64,000 bases of DNA from Gottfriedia luciferensis (lineage in GTDB: Bacteria > Bacillota > Bacilli > Bacillales > Bacillaceae_G): NCBI RefSeq assembly GCF_001712755.1, contig NZ_MDKC01000006.1, forward strand, positions 62,001 through 126,000, given 5' to 3'. This document shows, piece after piece, positions 9,599 to 19,215 of this stretch (position 1 is the first letter of the stretch; every line of letters starts with the position of its first letter). Made by a program: the position numbers and the translations under genes. The notes below the pieces were generated by a model, which saw only the letters and a list, made by a program, of their open reading frames with translations, did no database searches and was not told the DNA's origin.

Positions 9599-10060
9599 AT
9601 TAGTTAAAAAGATTGTTAGTTTTAATAAGTGAAGATTGATACGAGCAACTTGTTTTCCCAGTTTATATAGTAGCTCGAAAATGCAATTACACTACAAAAT
9701 AGGAATTATCTTTTATTAGAATATTTTAATATATCGAAATTTTATCTAAATTATACTATACTTTAGATAACGATTCCCATTGTCAGCATGATCATTATTT
9801 GGAGTATGAAAATTGTAATTTTATATTACCTTGTATGGTAAAACTGAAGTTTAGTGATTATTTTGCTTCTAACGACATACAATTCAAACGATTTGTATTT
9901 ATTACTATTGTTTTATTGAATAAGTCTGTCAACGAAGAAGAATTTAAAGTAACTATTTATTTTTAAATACTCCTTGAATATTATCCCTAGTAGGAATCGA
10001 ACGATGAAATGAAAAGCTATTATTTTAACAAACTACTACACTTTAAGGAGGATTAAAAAC
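9599..10060. other. gene-free stretch with possible degenerate coding remnant
   Basis: No ribosome-site-bearing gene is seen. Bases about 9730-9966 read open on the + strand for about 78 codons, ending FKRFVFITIVLLNKSVNEEEF and stopping at 9964-9966, but without a start codon at its beginning; the only ATG (9835) lacks a ribosome site. It may be a gene remnant or chance. The AAGGAGG at about 10045 belongs to the moxR-like gene. Confidence 0.3.
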
Positions 10061-11020
10061 GTGGTCAACGAAAAAATGCATCCTGATATTGAAAATATCA
10101 TTACAAATATCGAAAATGTAATAATTGGTAAAAGAAATGTAGTCGAATTAAGTCTGGTAGCCCTTCTTGTAGGGGGGCATGTTTTATTGGAAGATGTGCC
10201 GGGTGTTGGGAAAACAATGATGGTAAAATCACTTGCCAAATCCATTCATGCAAATTTCCGTAGAATTCAATTTACCCCAGACTTGTTGCCTTCAGATGTA
10301 ACAGGGGTTTCAATTTATAACCCTAAAGAGATGGAGTTTCAGTTCCATCCAGGACCTTTAATGGGGAATATTATCCTTGCTGATGAAATTAACCGAACAT
10401 CCCCAAAAACACAGTCTGCACTATTAGAAGGTTTGGAGGAAGCAAATATAACAATTGATGGGATAACTTATGAACTACCCAAGCCCTTTTTTGTTATGGC
10501 GACTCAAAATCCAATTGAATATGAAGGTACATATCCACTTCCTGAAGCACAGCTAGATCGATTTTTGCTAAAGATTACAATGGGATATCCGACTATGGTT
10601 GAAGAATTAGAAATATTAAATAGGTTCCAAAATCTCCCTCCAATTGATAAGCTAAAACCTGTCATTGACATTGATGGTTTACTATCACTTCAAAAGGAAA
10701 TGAAGAATGTTTATATCGACGAATCAATTAAGCATTATATTGTGAGTATTGTTAATAGTACGAGAGAGGACCGAAATATTTATTTGGGTGCAAGCCCAAG
10801 AGGTTCAATCGCACTTATGAAAGCGGGACAAGCATATGCATTCATGTACGGACGTGATTACGTTTTACCGGATGATATACAATATTTAGCTCCATTTGTA
10901 TTATCCCACCGAATTATTTTAAATTCAGAATCAAAATTTGAAGGAATTACTGCTGAAAAAATTATTAAAAATATTATTAAAACGATTTCTGTACCTGTTA
11001 AAAGGAATGTGAAATTATAA
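10061..11020 (+). CDS. MoxR-family AAA+ ATPase
   Basis: A 319-residue MoxR-type AAA+ ATPase, a chaperone-like factor usually paired with DUF58 proteins. The Walker A motif PGVGKTMM is at about 47-54, Walker B ILADEINR near 112, and NPIEYEGTYPLPEAQLDRF is the MoxR sensor-1/arginine-finger region. The start is GTG 10061 after AAGGAGG. It overlaps the DUF58 gene by one base (TAATG). B. subtilis has the same order (yeaC-yeaD-yebA). The promoter should be just upstream, before 10045. Confidence 0.92.
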   Translation: MVNEKMHPDIENIITNIENVIIGKRNVVELSLVALLVGGHVLLEDVPGVGKTMMVKSLAKSIHANFRRIQFTPDLLPSDVTGVSIYNPKEMEFQFHPGPLMGNIILADEINRTSPKTQSALLEGLEEANITIDGITYELPKPFFVMATQNPIEYEGTYPLPEAQLDRFLLKITMGYPTMVEELEILNRFQNLPPIDKLKPVIDIDGLLSLQKEMKNVYIDESIKHYIVSIVNSTREDRNIYLGASPRGSIALMKAGQAYAFMYGRDYVLPDDIQYLAPFVLSHRIILNSESKFEGITAEKIIKNIIKTISVPVKRNVKL

Positions 11021-12237
11021 TGAAAATAAAATTACGTTTCCTCAAAAAAGCCAGAAAGTACCTACTTTTATATGTTCTATTACCAATACTGTTTTTGAAT
11101 GCTTTGTTTCAAGGGGGATTTGTAAGTTGGTTTTTATTCTATAGTTTTCTACCTTTTATCTTATACTGTGTTGCATTTTCATTTTATCCGTTGGAAAATC
11201 TAAAAGTGACTAGAGAACTTCCTGAAAACGGTTTCAAGGTCGGAGATCCAATAAAAGTTATTTTAACCATGAAAAAGTCAAATTTTTTTCCAGTATTTTA
11301 TTTTTTAATAGTAGAAAATTACTCAAATAGTTTACAAACTACTAATCAACAAAAATTTACAAAAGAGCTGATTTTAACAGGCTTTAAAAAGGAATGTTCC
11401 TTTAATTATTTGATTTACAAATTACCACGAGGGGAGTATATTTTTAATTCCTTAACAATAAAGGTTGGTGATCCTCTTGGTATTTTCGAATCGAAAATAA
11501 AGTTCAACATTATTAATAGGTTCGTAGTATATCCCCAATATTCGGAGTATTATTATCATTCACTTGAGCATCAAAATAATCAAGCCTCAACAGTATCGAT
11601 TCATCACTTTCAGCGGGATATATCTATGGCTGTTGGTATAAGAGAATATCAGTCTGGAGACCGGTTTTCCTGGATTAATTGGAAAGCTTCCGCGAAACGA
11701 AATGAGATGATGACAAAAGAGTTTGAAGAATTACAATCTAATGATCTGTTTGTCATAATGGATTGTGCTCAAAATAATCTTTTCGAATCAATTGTGTCGT
11801 TTACAGCATCTTTTCTGCATACTGTACTGAAAAAGGGTATTCAGGTTGGGCTTTTAACAAATAACAAAAAACTAGATTCTTTTCCAATTAGAGGGGGAGA
11901 AGGACATTTTCAAAAGCTTTATTACCACCTTGCGAAAATAGAAGCAAATAATACTTCATCAATTGAGATGGTTTTAGAAAAAGAACTTCGTTTCATTCAA
12001 CAAAGTGTATCTTATATCCTGATAACTACCCGGTTATCGAAAAATTTGGTCGAAAAAGCTAGTTTTATTAAAAATAGAAAAGGCTCATTTACAATATTTG
12101 TGATTAAGGAAGAGTCTATGGTCGTATCAGAAAGTGAAAAATCACTCATTTCAATCGCCAATGCACACGGGGTGAGAACAATCATTGTACGTGAAGGTAA
12201 TTTTAATGCAGCCTTTACAGGGGGAGATATACGATGA
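11020..12237 (+). CDS. DUF58 membrane-anchored protein
   Basis: 405 residues with two N-terminal membrane segments (about 12-60) and a DUF58 domain in the second half, with the hallmark REYQSGDRFSWINWKASAKR. DUF58 proteins have a von Willebrand A-like fold and work with MoxR ATPases, possibly in envelope assembly. The gene is translationally coupled on both sides: a 1-base overlap upstream and a 4-base ATGA overlap with the next gene. The role is unknown beyond the family. Confidence 0.9.
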   Translation: MKIKLRFLKKARKYLLLYVLLPILFLNALFQGGFVSWFLFYSFLPFILYCVAFSFYPLENLKVTRELPENGFKVGDPIKVILTMKKSNFFPVFYFLIVENYSNSLQTTNQQKFTKELILTGFKKECSFNYLIYKLPRGEYIFNSLTIKVGDPLGIFESKIKFNIINRFVVYPQYSEYYYHSLEHQNNQASTVSIHHFQRDISMAVGIREYQSGDRFSWINWKASAKRNEMMTKEFEELQSNDLFVIMDCAQNNLFESIVSFTASFLHTVLKKGIQVGLLTNNKKLDSFPIRGGEGHFQKLYYHLAKIEANNTSSIEMVLEKELRFIQQSVSYILITTRLSKNLVEKASFIKNRKGSFTIFVIKEESMVVSESEKSLISIANAHGVRTIIVREGNFNAAFTGGDIR

Positions 12238-14456
12238 TAAAAAGTAATTTCACCTTATTTTTGTTGTATTCATATGGCTGTTTATTGTTATTGGAATGGA
12301 TATGGCCCATTGATCATTTTCCCAATACTGATCATATGAAAGTCTTCATACTATACATATTAATAGTTTTTACATTATCTTTTTTTAAAGTAAAAAGAAT
12401 CCTTCAATGGATTATCAACATATTCTTAGTTTTAATCTTGGTTAATCGATTCCACTACGATATAGGTTTCTTTCATTTTAGATGGATATTAATCTTCATT
12501 AAACATGTATTTGAGAACATTATTTGGCTTACAACTGGCCATTTAAATGAATTGACTTACGAATTCAAGACATTATTATTCTTACTTTCACTTTCTATAA
12601 TCGCCTATTTCATCAATTTCTTTTTAAACCGCAATTGGATATTTTTCTTATTCCTTTTGACAGTTTTATATATTTCTCTTTTAGATTCGCTTACCGATTA
12701 CGTTGGCAAACCTGTCATTGTTCGAACAGTAATACTTGGTTTTACAACAATGGGTTTATTAACTTTTGAAAATCTAATGGATAAAGGAAGAGTTAATTAT
12801 TATTCAGAATATGTAAAAAAATGGATGGTTCCACTCGTTAGTATGATTACTCTTTTTGTCCTAATTGGATCTTTGGCCCCTAAGCCTTCACCAATTTGGA
12901 TTTCCTCAAACCGGTTTTTCCAAGTATTTAACCAGGATGACAATGTTGGTTCCGGTGGAGGAACAAAAACGGTGGGGTACGACACCGATGATTCAAAACT
13001 AGGTGGACCTATAAAAGATAATGATGATCCGATTTTTAAATATGAATCAAATCAAAGTATATATTGGAAAATGGAGACTAAAGACACCTATACAGGTCGA
13101 GGTTGGGTTGATTCTGCATCGACGCAGCGTCCTATAAAAAAAGAGGATTTTGTAATGTTAAATACTTATCCAGATCCGATTGAGACCAAAATCGAAACAG
13201 CAAGGATCACAATCAATGATAACTATCAGTATAACTATATTATGTATCCTGAAGGAATTAAAAAAGTAGTAAATATTCTACCTTTTAATCCCGATCGAAA
13301 TGTTTTCAAACTTGATACAACCATTGACAGAATAAGCTATTTCAATAATAGCATTCCAGAGATTCCAGCCAGTTTTGAAGTAGAATATGAAATACCTAGA
13401 TATAAAGCAAAAGATTTAATCAAAACAGTAAAACTTGATTCAAATTTGATCAATGCTGTCTTTTACCAAAATTATACTCAATTACCAGCAAATTTACCTA
13501 AGAGAATAGGTGAGTTGGCGCAGCAAATAACAAAAGGAAAAACAAATTGGTATGACAAAGCGAAAGCAATAGAGACTTACTTTGATAGGGATGAATACAG
13601 ATATACTAAAAAGAATGTTGCTTTTCCAGGTAAAAATGTTGATTATGTTGACCAATTTTTATTTGACACGAAAGCTGGTTATTGTAATAATTTTTCAACA
13701 TCGATGGCAGTAATGCTTAGAACGATAGGAATACCAACACGTTGGGTTAAAGGATTCTCTGGCGGTAATTATGTTAGAAATAGTAAAGGAGACCCATCAA
13801 AACAAATTTACGAAGTGAATGCTAACGATGCTCACTCATGGGTTGAGGTATTTTTACCAAATCAAGGCTGGGTGGCATTTGAACCTACTAAAGGGTTTTC
13901 TATTTCGAATGAACAAAATTTCACTAACAGCAACGAAAATTCCTCTACCACCCAACAGCAAGATTTACCTACAACTGTACTTAAAAATAAACCGATGCAT
14001 GAACTAGAAGTAACAGGTGAAGAATCAAAGAACCCTAAAAAAACAAATAACTCTTCTAGTCTCTGGTCAGAGATTAAACAATCAATTATGAATGGTTGGA
14101 AAGAGATTTTTCTTTCTCTAGGGCTGATCCTTGCTATTATAGGTATCATTTATCTAAATCGTAGAAAATGGCTCCCTTACTATTTCTTGTTAAATTACCG
14201 TTTTAGTAAAAAAGACGATAGACTAGAATCAGCTTACCTTACTTTATTACGTCAATTAGCTCGTTATGGATTAAAACGTAACGATAACGAAACACTTAGA
14301 AATTATGCAAAATATATTGATTCTCTTTTTACTTCAAGCGAAATGACCGAATTAACTATATATTATGAGCAATACTTGTATCAACAAGTTAGCCAAGAAG
14401 ATAATTGGGAGATATGCCTAAAATTATGGAAGAATTTAATGAAGAGGACGATCTAA
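12234..14456 (+). CDS. membrane transglutaminase-like protein (TgpA/YebA type)
   Basis: 740 residues: about six membrane helices in the first 210, an extracytoplasmic region with a transglutaminase-core papain fold, another helix near 620-640 and a short cytoplasmic C-terminal DUF4129-like tail. The catalytic Cys is at residue 484 (AGYCNNFSTS) and the His at 534 (NDAHSWVEVF), with an Asp/Glu expected just after GWVAFEPT. It is the last gene of the MoxR-DUF58 operon and ends before a strong terminator. Its target is unknown; the family may cross-link or cut peptides at the cell surface. Confidence 0.9.
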   Translation: MIKSNFTLFLLYSYGCLLLLEWIWPIDHFPNTDHMKVFILYILIVFTLSFFKVKRILQWIINIFLVLILVNRFHYDIGFFHFRWILIFIKHVFENIIWLTTGHLNELTYEFKTLLFLLSLSIIAYFINFFLNRNWIFFLFLLTVLYISLLDSLTDYVGKPVIVRTVILGFTTMGLLTFENLMDKGRVNYYSEYVKKWMVPLVSMITLFVLIGSLAPKPSPIWISSNRFFQVFNQDDNVGSGGGTKTVGYDTDDSKLGGPIKDNDDPIFKYESNQSIYWKMETKDTYTGRGWVDSASTQRPIKKEDFVMLNTYPDPIETKIETARITINDNYQYNYIMYPEGIKKVVNILPFNPDRNVFKLDTTIDRISYFNNSIPEIPASFEVEYEIPRYKAKDLIKTVKLDSNLINAVFYQNYTQLPANLPKRIGELAQQITKGKTNWYDKAKAIETYFDRDEYRYTKKNVAFPGKNVDYVDQFLFDTKAGYCNNFSTSMAVMLRTIGIPTRWVKGFSGGNYVRNSKGDPSKQIYEVNANDAHSWVEVFLPNQGWVAFEPTKGFSISNEQNFTNSNENSSTTQQQDLPTTVLKNKPMHELEVTGEESKNPKKTNNSSSLWSEIKQSIMNGWKEIFLSLGLILAIIGIIYLNRRKWLPYYFLLNYRFSKKDDRLESAYLTLLRQLARYGLKRNDNETLRNYAKYIDSLFTSSEMTELTIYYEQYLYQQVSQEDNWEICLKLWKNLMKRTI

Positions 14457-14481
14457 AATTTTTAAAAATGTTGAATTAATA

Positions 14482-14518
14482 AAAATCGCTGTTAATAAAC
14501 TTTTAACAGCGGTTTTTT
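14482..14518 (+). terminator. terminator of MoxR operon
   Basis: GCTGTTAA and TTAACAGC form the stem, followed by GGTTTTTTAT. Confidence 0.85.
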
Positions 14519-14620
14519 ATATTTTTAAGGAGAGTTACTACTTATTGAAAATACAATTGATAAAGATAAATTCCCAATATTAATGAGAAAAAATGTAGAT
14601 TATGTAATATATTTATCCAA

Positions 14621-14803
14621 GTAATCAAATTTGTGTAGTATGAAGAAGAAAAGCTTAAATAAAATATAAACTTAGAAATACTTAAGTAAATGAATAGGGT
14701 TTAATTGTTCGGATTTGAGCGGTATTTACTTAACGAATTTCCAATATTTGTAAAAGGTATCAAATTTGTGTCATAAAAGTAGACAAATTGTTGTCTTTGA
14801 ACA
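14621..14803 (+). repeat. degenerate right-end-like repeats abutting the left end of the island
   Basis: Three sites resemble the right-end repeat of the island in the same orientation: GTAATCAAATTTGTGTAGTA at 14621, GTATCAAATTTGTGTCAT at 14757 and GTAGACAAATTGTTGTCTTT at 14779. The last ends in TGAACA at 14803, five bases before the TGTCC of the island. They look like the end of a second, older or related element. The interpretation is tentative, since the sites are degenerate. Confidence 0.4.
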
Positions 14804-14808
14804 CGTCA

Positions 14809-14990
14809 TGTCCACCGACACAAATCTGTTTACTTTTTATTTCATATAAACGTTGATTTATCAAGGAGAAGTAACATATTCTTGTCTGTGGATTACGACA
14901 CAAATGTGTTTACTCGGAGGGAATGCGACACAAATGTGTTAACTTGAAGCACTGCTCTTTAAAAATTAAAATACGACACAAATGTGTTAC
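14809..14990. repeat. left-end array of transposase-site-like repeats
   Basis: Four copies of one motif: CGACACAAATCTGTTTAC at 14816, CGACACAAATGTGTTTAC at 14896, CGACACAAATGTGTTAAC at 14926 and CGACACAAATGTGTTAC at 14974. All share one orientation, opposite to the array at 32.2-32.46 kb. The terminal TGTCC begins at 14809. Confidence 0.75.
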
Positions 14991-15278
14991 TTTTATATTA
15001 ATTGATGAAAATTGGGACAGAAAAATTAAGTCAACTCCAATCTGAAATTAAATCAAAAAAAATAAAAAAGAAGTGAAGATGTTGTTGATCTTCACTTCTC
15101 TAGATTAATAGATATACACAATAGACCTCACATGGGACTTTCTTGTATACGTGTGCTTTTTATCAATTATTTACAACAATTAGAAGAATAGCGACCTTGA
15201 TTTTTGAAACGTGATGCTTGTTTTATATGAAAAAAACTGGAAATACTAAAGATAATACGTTTTTGGAGGTGTCGCTTT
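14991..15278. other. gene-free stretch with a perfect 11-bp hairpin
   Basis: GAAGTGAAGAT (15070-15080) and ATCTTCACTTC (15088-15098) form a perfect hairpin. On the minus strand it is followed by a T-rich tract, so it would end minus-strand transcripts. Otherwise I see only the leader of the next gene, with GGAGGTG ahead of ATG 15279. Confidence 0.45.
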
Positions 15279-15848
15279 ATGGTGTTAAAGAGAATCGGGA
15301 AATGGATTGAAATAGTATGCATCGTAGGGTGCTTCACATTCAGCATCTCAAGTGTGGCATTTGGTTCAACCATAAAGAAAGAACAAACAGATTTCGGGGA
15401 ACGAACAATCATTGAAAGTACGGTTGGTGAGTTCTCACACATGGACGGTCTCGATGTGCGTGTCGAAAAAATTGCAGTCTAATCCTATGATTTTGACCAT
15501 ATTTTTAAAAGCACGAACCACGAAGGGTTAAAAAACACTAGTCACTATGTATATGTCAAAGTGTGGTTTAAAAATACATATGATGAACCGAAGCGAATCG
15601 ATGACGACTTAATCAATATCACGGATGTAAAGGGGAATCGATATAATGCGGTTAAGTGGTCTGCAACAGATGGATTAATTTTAGATGGTGCCCGAACATT
15701 TGAAAACGAACTGATTAATCCTGGGATCGATGTCACAGGCTATGTGCTTTGTGAAGTTCCAAGTAATATCAACCCAAAAGATGTCATCGTAACGGTGAAA
15801 AACAAAAGTTGGTTCGCAGATACGTTTGTCGTTGTTAGCGGGAAATAA
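15279..15848 (+). pseudogene. secreted DUF4352-like protein with a premature stop
   Basis: Starts with a clear signal peptide (hydrophobic core IEIVCIVGCFTFSISSVAFG) after GGAGGTG. The frame stops at TAA 15480-15482, then continues in the same frame as an immunoglobulin-like domain (YVYVKVWFKNTYDEP, then NPGIDVTGYVLCEVP) to 15848. The beta-rich second half, with a conserved PG before the last strands, resembles DUF4352/DUF5068 extracellular domains. One nonsense codon splits it. The function is unknown. It is the first gene inside the left repeat array. Confidence 0.7.
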
Positions 15849-15896
15849 CTATTTTGTTCGAACTAAAGAAGCAGACCCCAATGGATCTGCTTCGTT

Positions 15897-16616
15897 TTAT
15901 GATGGATTTGTTGACCATAATCCAGCTGTTTTAATGAAAACTCTTGGATTAAATTTTAAACTAGCCACGACTAATTCTGCAAGGTCTTCTGGGTGCATAA
16001 CGTTTTCTTCATTGCCTTTAACAAGATTTGTATCAATGGCTAAATCAGTAACGACCGTACTTGGTGTTAAAGCAGTAACACGGACATTATGTTTTCTTAC
16101 TTCTAGCATAAGTGATTCTGTTAGTCCTAAAACAGCGAATTTAGAAGCACTGTAAGCACTTGTAACAGGAGCACCTTTTTGGCCAGCAGATGAAGAGATA
16201 TTGATGATATCTCCTGATTTTCTTTCGATCATTCCTGGTAATACTGTTCTTGTTACATTATACACACCCATTAAATTGACTTGGATGATTTTTTCCCATT
16301 CTTCTGGTGTCAGATCAAGGAACCCACCAAATTTAGCAACACCAGCATTGTTGATTAGGATATCAATTGGACCTAAGTCTGATTTGATATGTTCAACAGC
16401 ATGGGTAACGGATTCAAGATCGGTTACATCTGCTGTTGCTGCCGAAACCTTTACATCAAATTGTGCTAGTTCAGCAGCTACCTTTTCTAGATTAGATATA
16501 TTTAAGCCAATTAGACCTAAATGAACGCCTTCTTTTGCTAAGGCGATAGCAGTAGCACGTCCAATGCCTCTTCCTGCGCCAGTAACTATTGCAGTTTTTC
16601 CATTTAAAGAAATCAT
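15897..16616 (-). CDS. short-chain dehydrogenase/reductase
   Basis: A classical SDR of 239 residues. The NAD(P)-binding motif TGAGRGIG is near residue 12, NNAG near 90, the catalytic Ser in INISSSAG and the YxxxK pair in YSASK. It resembles FabG-like 3-oxoacyl reductases, but the length and context (downstream of hxlAB on the same strand, with a hairpin between) do not fix a substrate. It is intact. Confidence 0.85.
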   Translation of the reverse strand: MISLNGKTAIVTGAGRGIGRATAIALAKEGVHLGLIGLNISNLEKVAAELAQFDVKVSAATADVTDLESVTHAVEHIKSDLGPIDILINNAGVAKFGGFLDLTPEEWEKIIQVNLMGVYNVTRTVLPGMIERKSGDIINISSSAGQKGAPVTSAYSASKFAVLGLTESLMLEVRKHNVRVTALTPSTVVTDLAIDTNLVKGNEENVMHPEDLAELVVASLKFNPRVFIKTAGLWSTNPS

Positions 16617-16667
16617 TTTATCACTCCTAAAAATTATTACAAATTGAAGTATTTATTGTAACAGAAT

Positions 16668-16703
16668 GACCGCAAGCTTGCATGGAAACAGCTTGCGGTC
16701 TTT
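16668..16703. terminator. strong hairpin between hxlB and the SDR gene
   Basis: GACCGCAAGCT and AGCTTGCGGTC pair perfectly over 11 bp. The T tail is short on both strands, so this is a likely but not ideal terminator of hxlAB. Confidence 0.5.
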
Positions 16704-16731
16704 CCTAATTAGAACTCAAAGAATAATATAT

Positions 16732-17289
16732 TTATTCTAAGTTGGCGTGTCTACCATACATTTTATTGGTATCCAAACCTTTTTTCGCCATGAACCGAAG
16801 AATCACAGCGTCGTAAAATAGTAAAAGTGTTTGCTCAAATAATGAGCCCATTGGTTGAATCGTCTTAAAATCACTCTCCGACTGATCTTTAGGTGAGCCA
16901 GGCAACTTAATTGTGATATCCGCTAATTGTCCAATAGTGGACTCAGGGAAAATGGTTACAGCTGCAATCGTCCCACCGATGCTTTTTGCCTTCTCGGCCA
17001 TGAAAACTAAACCTTTCGTTTCTCCTGAACCTGATCCAATGATTAAGATGTCATCTTTTTCAAAGTTAGGGGTTACTGTTTCGCCAATCACATAGGAATC
17101 TATCCCCATGTGCATCATTCGCATGGCGAATGATTTAGCCATAAATCCAGATCTACCTGCGCCTGCAACAAAGATTTTTTTTGATTCAAGAATCCCATTA
17201 ACTAATTTTTCAGCTTCATCATTCGAAATTAAATCTACGGAGCGATTTAACTCTTTTATGATTTCAGCTAGGTATTGAGTTGTATTCAT
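16732..17289 (-). CDS. hxlB: 6-phospho-3-hexuloisomerase
   Basis: A 185-residue SIS-domain sugar isomerase. It converts hexulose 6-phosphate to fructose 6-phosphate in the ribulose monophosphate pathway of formaldehyde fixation. The SIS core shows FVAGAGRSGFMAKSFAMRM and IIGSGSGETKG. The length and the typical C-terminal YGRHANLE-like ending match HxlB. It starts eight bases after hxlA, forming a tight hxlA-hxlB operon. Confidence 0.93.
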   Translation of the reverse strand: MNTTQYLAEIIKELNRSVDLISNDEAEKLVNGILESKKIFVAGAGRSGFMAKSFAMRMMHMGIDSYVIGETVTPNFEKDDILIIGSGSGETKGLVFMAEKAKSIGGTIAAVTIFPESTIGQLADITIKLPGSPKDQSESDFKTIQPMGSLFEQTLLLFYDAVILRFMAKKGLDTNKMYGRHANLE

Positions 17290-17297
17290 AATCTGAA

Positions 17298-17930
17298 TTA
17301 CCTTTGATTAATCATTTGTTGCATTTTGGCAGCAGCAGCTTTTTTATCAGCTTGTCCAGTTATCCCGCCACCTACAATAACAAGGTCTGGTTGTACTTTG
17401 ATGACTTCTGAAAGTGTGTCTAACTTAATACCACCTGCGATTGCGGTTTTAGCATTTTTTACAACACCTTTGATGGTTTGTAAATCTTCAAAAGAGTTCT
17501 TTCCAACTGCTTGAAGATCATAGCCAGTATGAACACAAATATAATCAACACCCATTGCGTCCACTTCTTTTGCACGTCCAGCAAGGTCTTTTACAGCAAT
17601 CATATCAACAAGGATTTTTTTACCTTGTTTTTTCGCTTCTTCAACAGCACCTTTGATTGACATATCTTCAGCAGTTCCAAGAATTGTGACGATATCAGCA
17701 CCTGCTTCAGAAGCTTTCATTACTTCATAACCAGCAGCATCCATGATTTTTAGGTCTGCTAATACCTTTAAGTTAGGGAATGCTTTTTTAACTGCTTTTA
17801 CAGCATGAAGACCTTCATTGATTACAACCGGTGTACCGATTTCAACGATATCAATGTGCTCCTCCACTTCTTTAACTAACTCAATTGCTTCTGGGATATT
17901 AACTAAATCTAATGCTAATTGTAATTCCAT
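17298..17930 (-). CDS. hxlA: 3-hexulose-6-phosphate synthase
   Basis: A 210-residue enzyme of the orotidine decarboxylase-like TIM-barrel superfamily. It condenses formaldehyde with ribulose 5-phosphate. Visible motifs are LALDLVNIPEAIEL, EIGTPVVINEG, DLKIMDAAGYE (the metal/catalytic Asp-x-Lys) and VVGGGITGQADK (phosphate binding). It is the first gene of the hxlAB operon. About 170 bases upstream is a 43-bp operator-like element (18101-18143) nearly repeated at the hxlR-like gene, which suggests formaldehyde-responsive control. Confidence 0.94.
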   Translation of the reverse strand: MELQLALDLVNIPEAIELVKEVEEHIDIVEIGTPVVINEGLHAVKAVKKAFPNLKVLADLKIMDAAGYEVMKASEAGADIVTILGTAEDMSIKGAVEEAKKQGKKILVDMIAVKDLAGRAKEVDAMGVDYICVHTGYDLQAVGKNSFEDLQTIKGVVKNAKTAIAGGIKLDTLSEVIKVQPDLVIVGGGITGQADKKAAAAKMQQMINQR

Positions 17931-18100
17931 CTATATTCACTCCTATAATTTTTTTATTGTTGTTCAGTAATAATGTCTCCAAAGTGTAAAAATACTTTTA
18001 TAGTATCCTTATAGTGCTTTATCTATAACAGTAAGCAATAAGGAATATCATGTCCTCTCACTGAACAATTGCAAGTATATAACGTATGATTAAACATTGA

Positions 18101-18143
18101 AAGTACGCACTTTTATTTTACATAGTGTTAAAAAGTATACTAT
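18101..18143. promoter_or_regulatory. HxlR-type operator upstream of hxlA
   Basis: Two imperfect palindromic units, AAGTACGCACTTTT and AAAAAGTATACTAT, separated by a TTTACATAGTG spacer. The same layout occurs at 20283-20324. HxlR-family regulators of B. subtilis bind two adjacent ~25-bp sites upstream of hxlAB, so this is a plausible operator. Confidence 0.6.
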
Positions 18144-18203
18144 AAGACAAACCGCTTATATAGTCTTACTATTAACTTTAAAAGAAACAATGCACCATTC
18201 CGC

Positions 18204-18750
18204 ATGGCCAATTTTCTGTATAAGTTGCTTGATAATTGCCCAAATTGTCATTGTTGTGGTGTGCGTCTTAATATTCAGAAAACAATGGTGAAAATGTTAC
18301 TGGAGTTAGGATTCAGTCAAGTTTGTCATTCTAAAGAGGTACGAGATTATATGGAACGTGCTCATAAGCTTTGTATTAAACACTTTGATATTCTAAGTTC
18401 AATGTTAAAAGAGGAGAATTCTTCATGTTCCAAAGTTATTTGAAACAGAAGTAACAGATTCAACAGTTCCACCCTTTTCAGATGAACTTATGCTATTTCA
18501 TATTGCGACACTGCTTTCTGCAGCAATTGCTTATTATAGTGAGGCATTCTCAATGGGGCAAAGAAGAGACTTAACGGCAGATTACGCACAAATGAATACC
18601 CAAATTGCCTTAATTGCTGAAGATGGTATAAAACTATTAATAGAAAAGGGATGGATGGAACAACCTCCTTCTGCCACTGATTACGAAAGTTTGGAAAGAA
18701 TTAGATCAATGATAATTGTGCTTTATGAAAAAGAAAGGACCTTGTTATGA
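18204..18750 (+). pseudogene. DUF3231 protein, 5' truncated and frameshifted
   Basis: Two adjacent frames together read as the second half of a DUF3231 protein. This Bacillus family has paired four-helix-bundle domains and is often spore-associated. The first frame has LLDNCPNCHCCG and LLLELGFSQVCHSKEVRDYM. After a frameshift near 18428 (TGTTCCAAAG) it continues as KLFETEVTDSTVPPFSDEL and IAYYSEAFSMGQRRDL to a stop at 18750. The N-terminal domain is missing: upstream lies only the hxlA operator region, where a divergent hxlR would be expected. This implies a deletion joined the two. Confidence 0.75.
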
Positions 18751-19174
18751 TGGGTGTCAAAATGGTTGATAAAAAAATAGTCGGTGAAGAAGCAGCAGAG
18801 TTTATAAAAGATGGCATGGTTGTGGGGCTTGGTAAATTGCTATTGTTGTAGCAGATTCATCTAAAAGGGTAGAGAAATTAGGTGCGTTTCGATTGCCCAT
18901 AGAAGTTATTTTGTTCGGTTATGAAATGACGGAAATACATATTAGAGCCATTGGATTAGTCCCAGAAATTCGATTAAACAGAGAAAATTCGTTTATTACT
19001 GATAATGGAAACTATATTTTTGACTGCCGAATTCCTGAGTAGGTTCAGCCTGAAACGTTAGAACGAATACTTAAAATGATACCGGGAGTCGTTGAAAACG
19101 GTTTGTTTGTTGGAATGACTGACTTGGTGATCACTTTATATCAAGGAAAAAATGTTGTCATGTTAAGAAGGTAA
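18747..19174 (+). pseudogene. rpiA: ribose-5-phosphate isomerase A, internal deletion and stop
   Basis: The N-terminus (VDKKIVGEEAAEFIKDGMVVGLG) is followed at about 18834 by a jump to the middle of RpiA (IVVADSSKRVEKLGAF) in another frame, so roughly a third of the enzyme is missing. There is also a TAG after FDCRIPE at about 19040, and the remainder (LKMIPGVVENGLFVGMTDLV) continues in frame. RpiA interconverts ribose 5-P and ribulose 5-P, the formaldehyde acceptor for HxlA, so it belongs functionally with hxlAB. The ATG overlaps the DUF3231 stop (ATGA). It cannot be functional. Confidence 0.85.
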
Positions 19175-19176
19175 AA

Positions 19177-19215
19177 ACATAAGAGAGAGACTTTGAGTCC
19201 CTCTCTTATGTTTTC
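19177..19215. terminator. bidirectional terminator between rpiA remnant and quinone reductase
   Basis: ACATAAGAGAG and CTCTCTTATGT pair perfectly, and T-rich sequence flanks both strands. Confidence 0.8.

Noticed and set aside
18097-18291. 64-codon frame upstream of the DUF3231 remnant
   Set aside because: It is translated from the HxlR-type operator itself and has no ribosome site.
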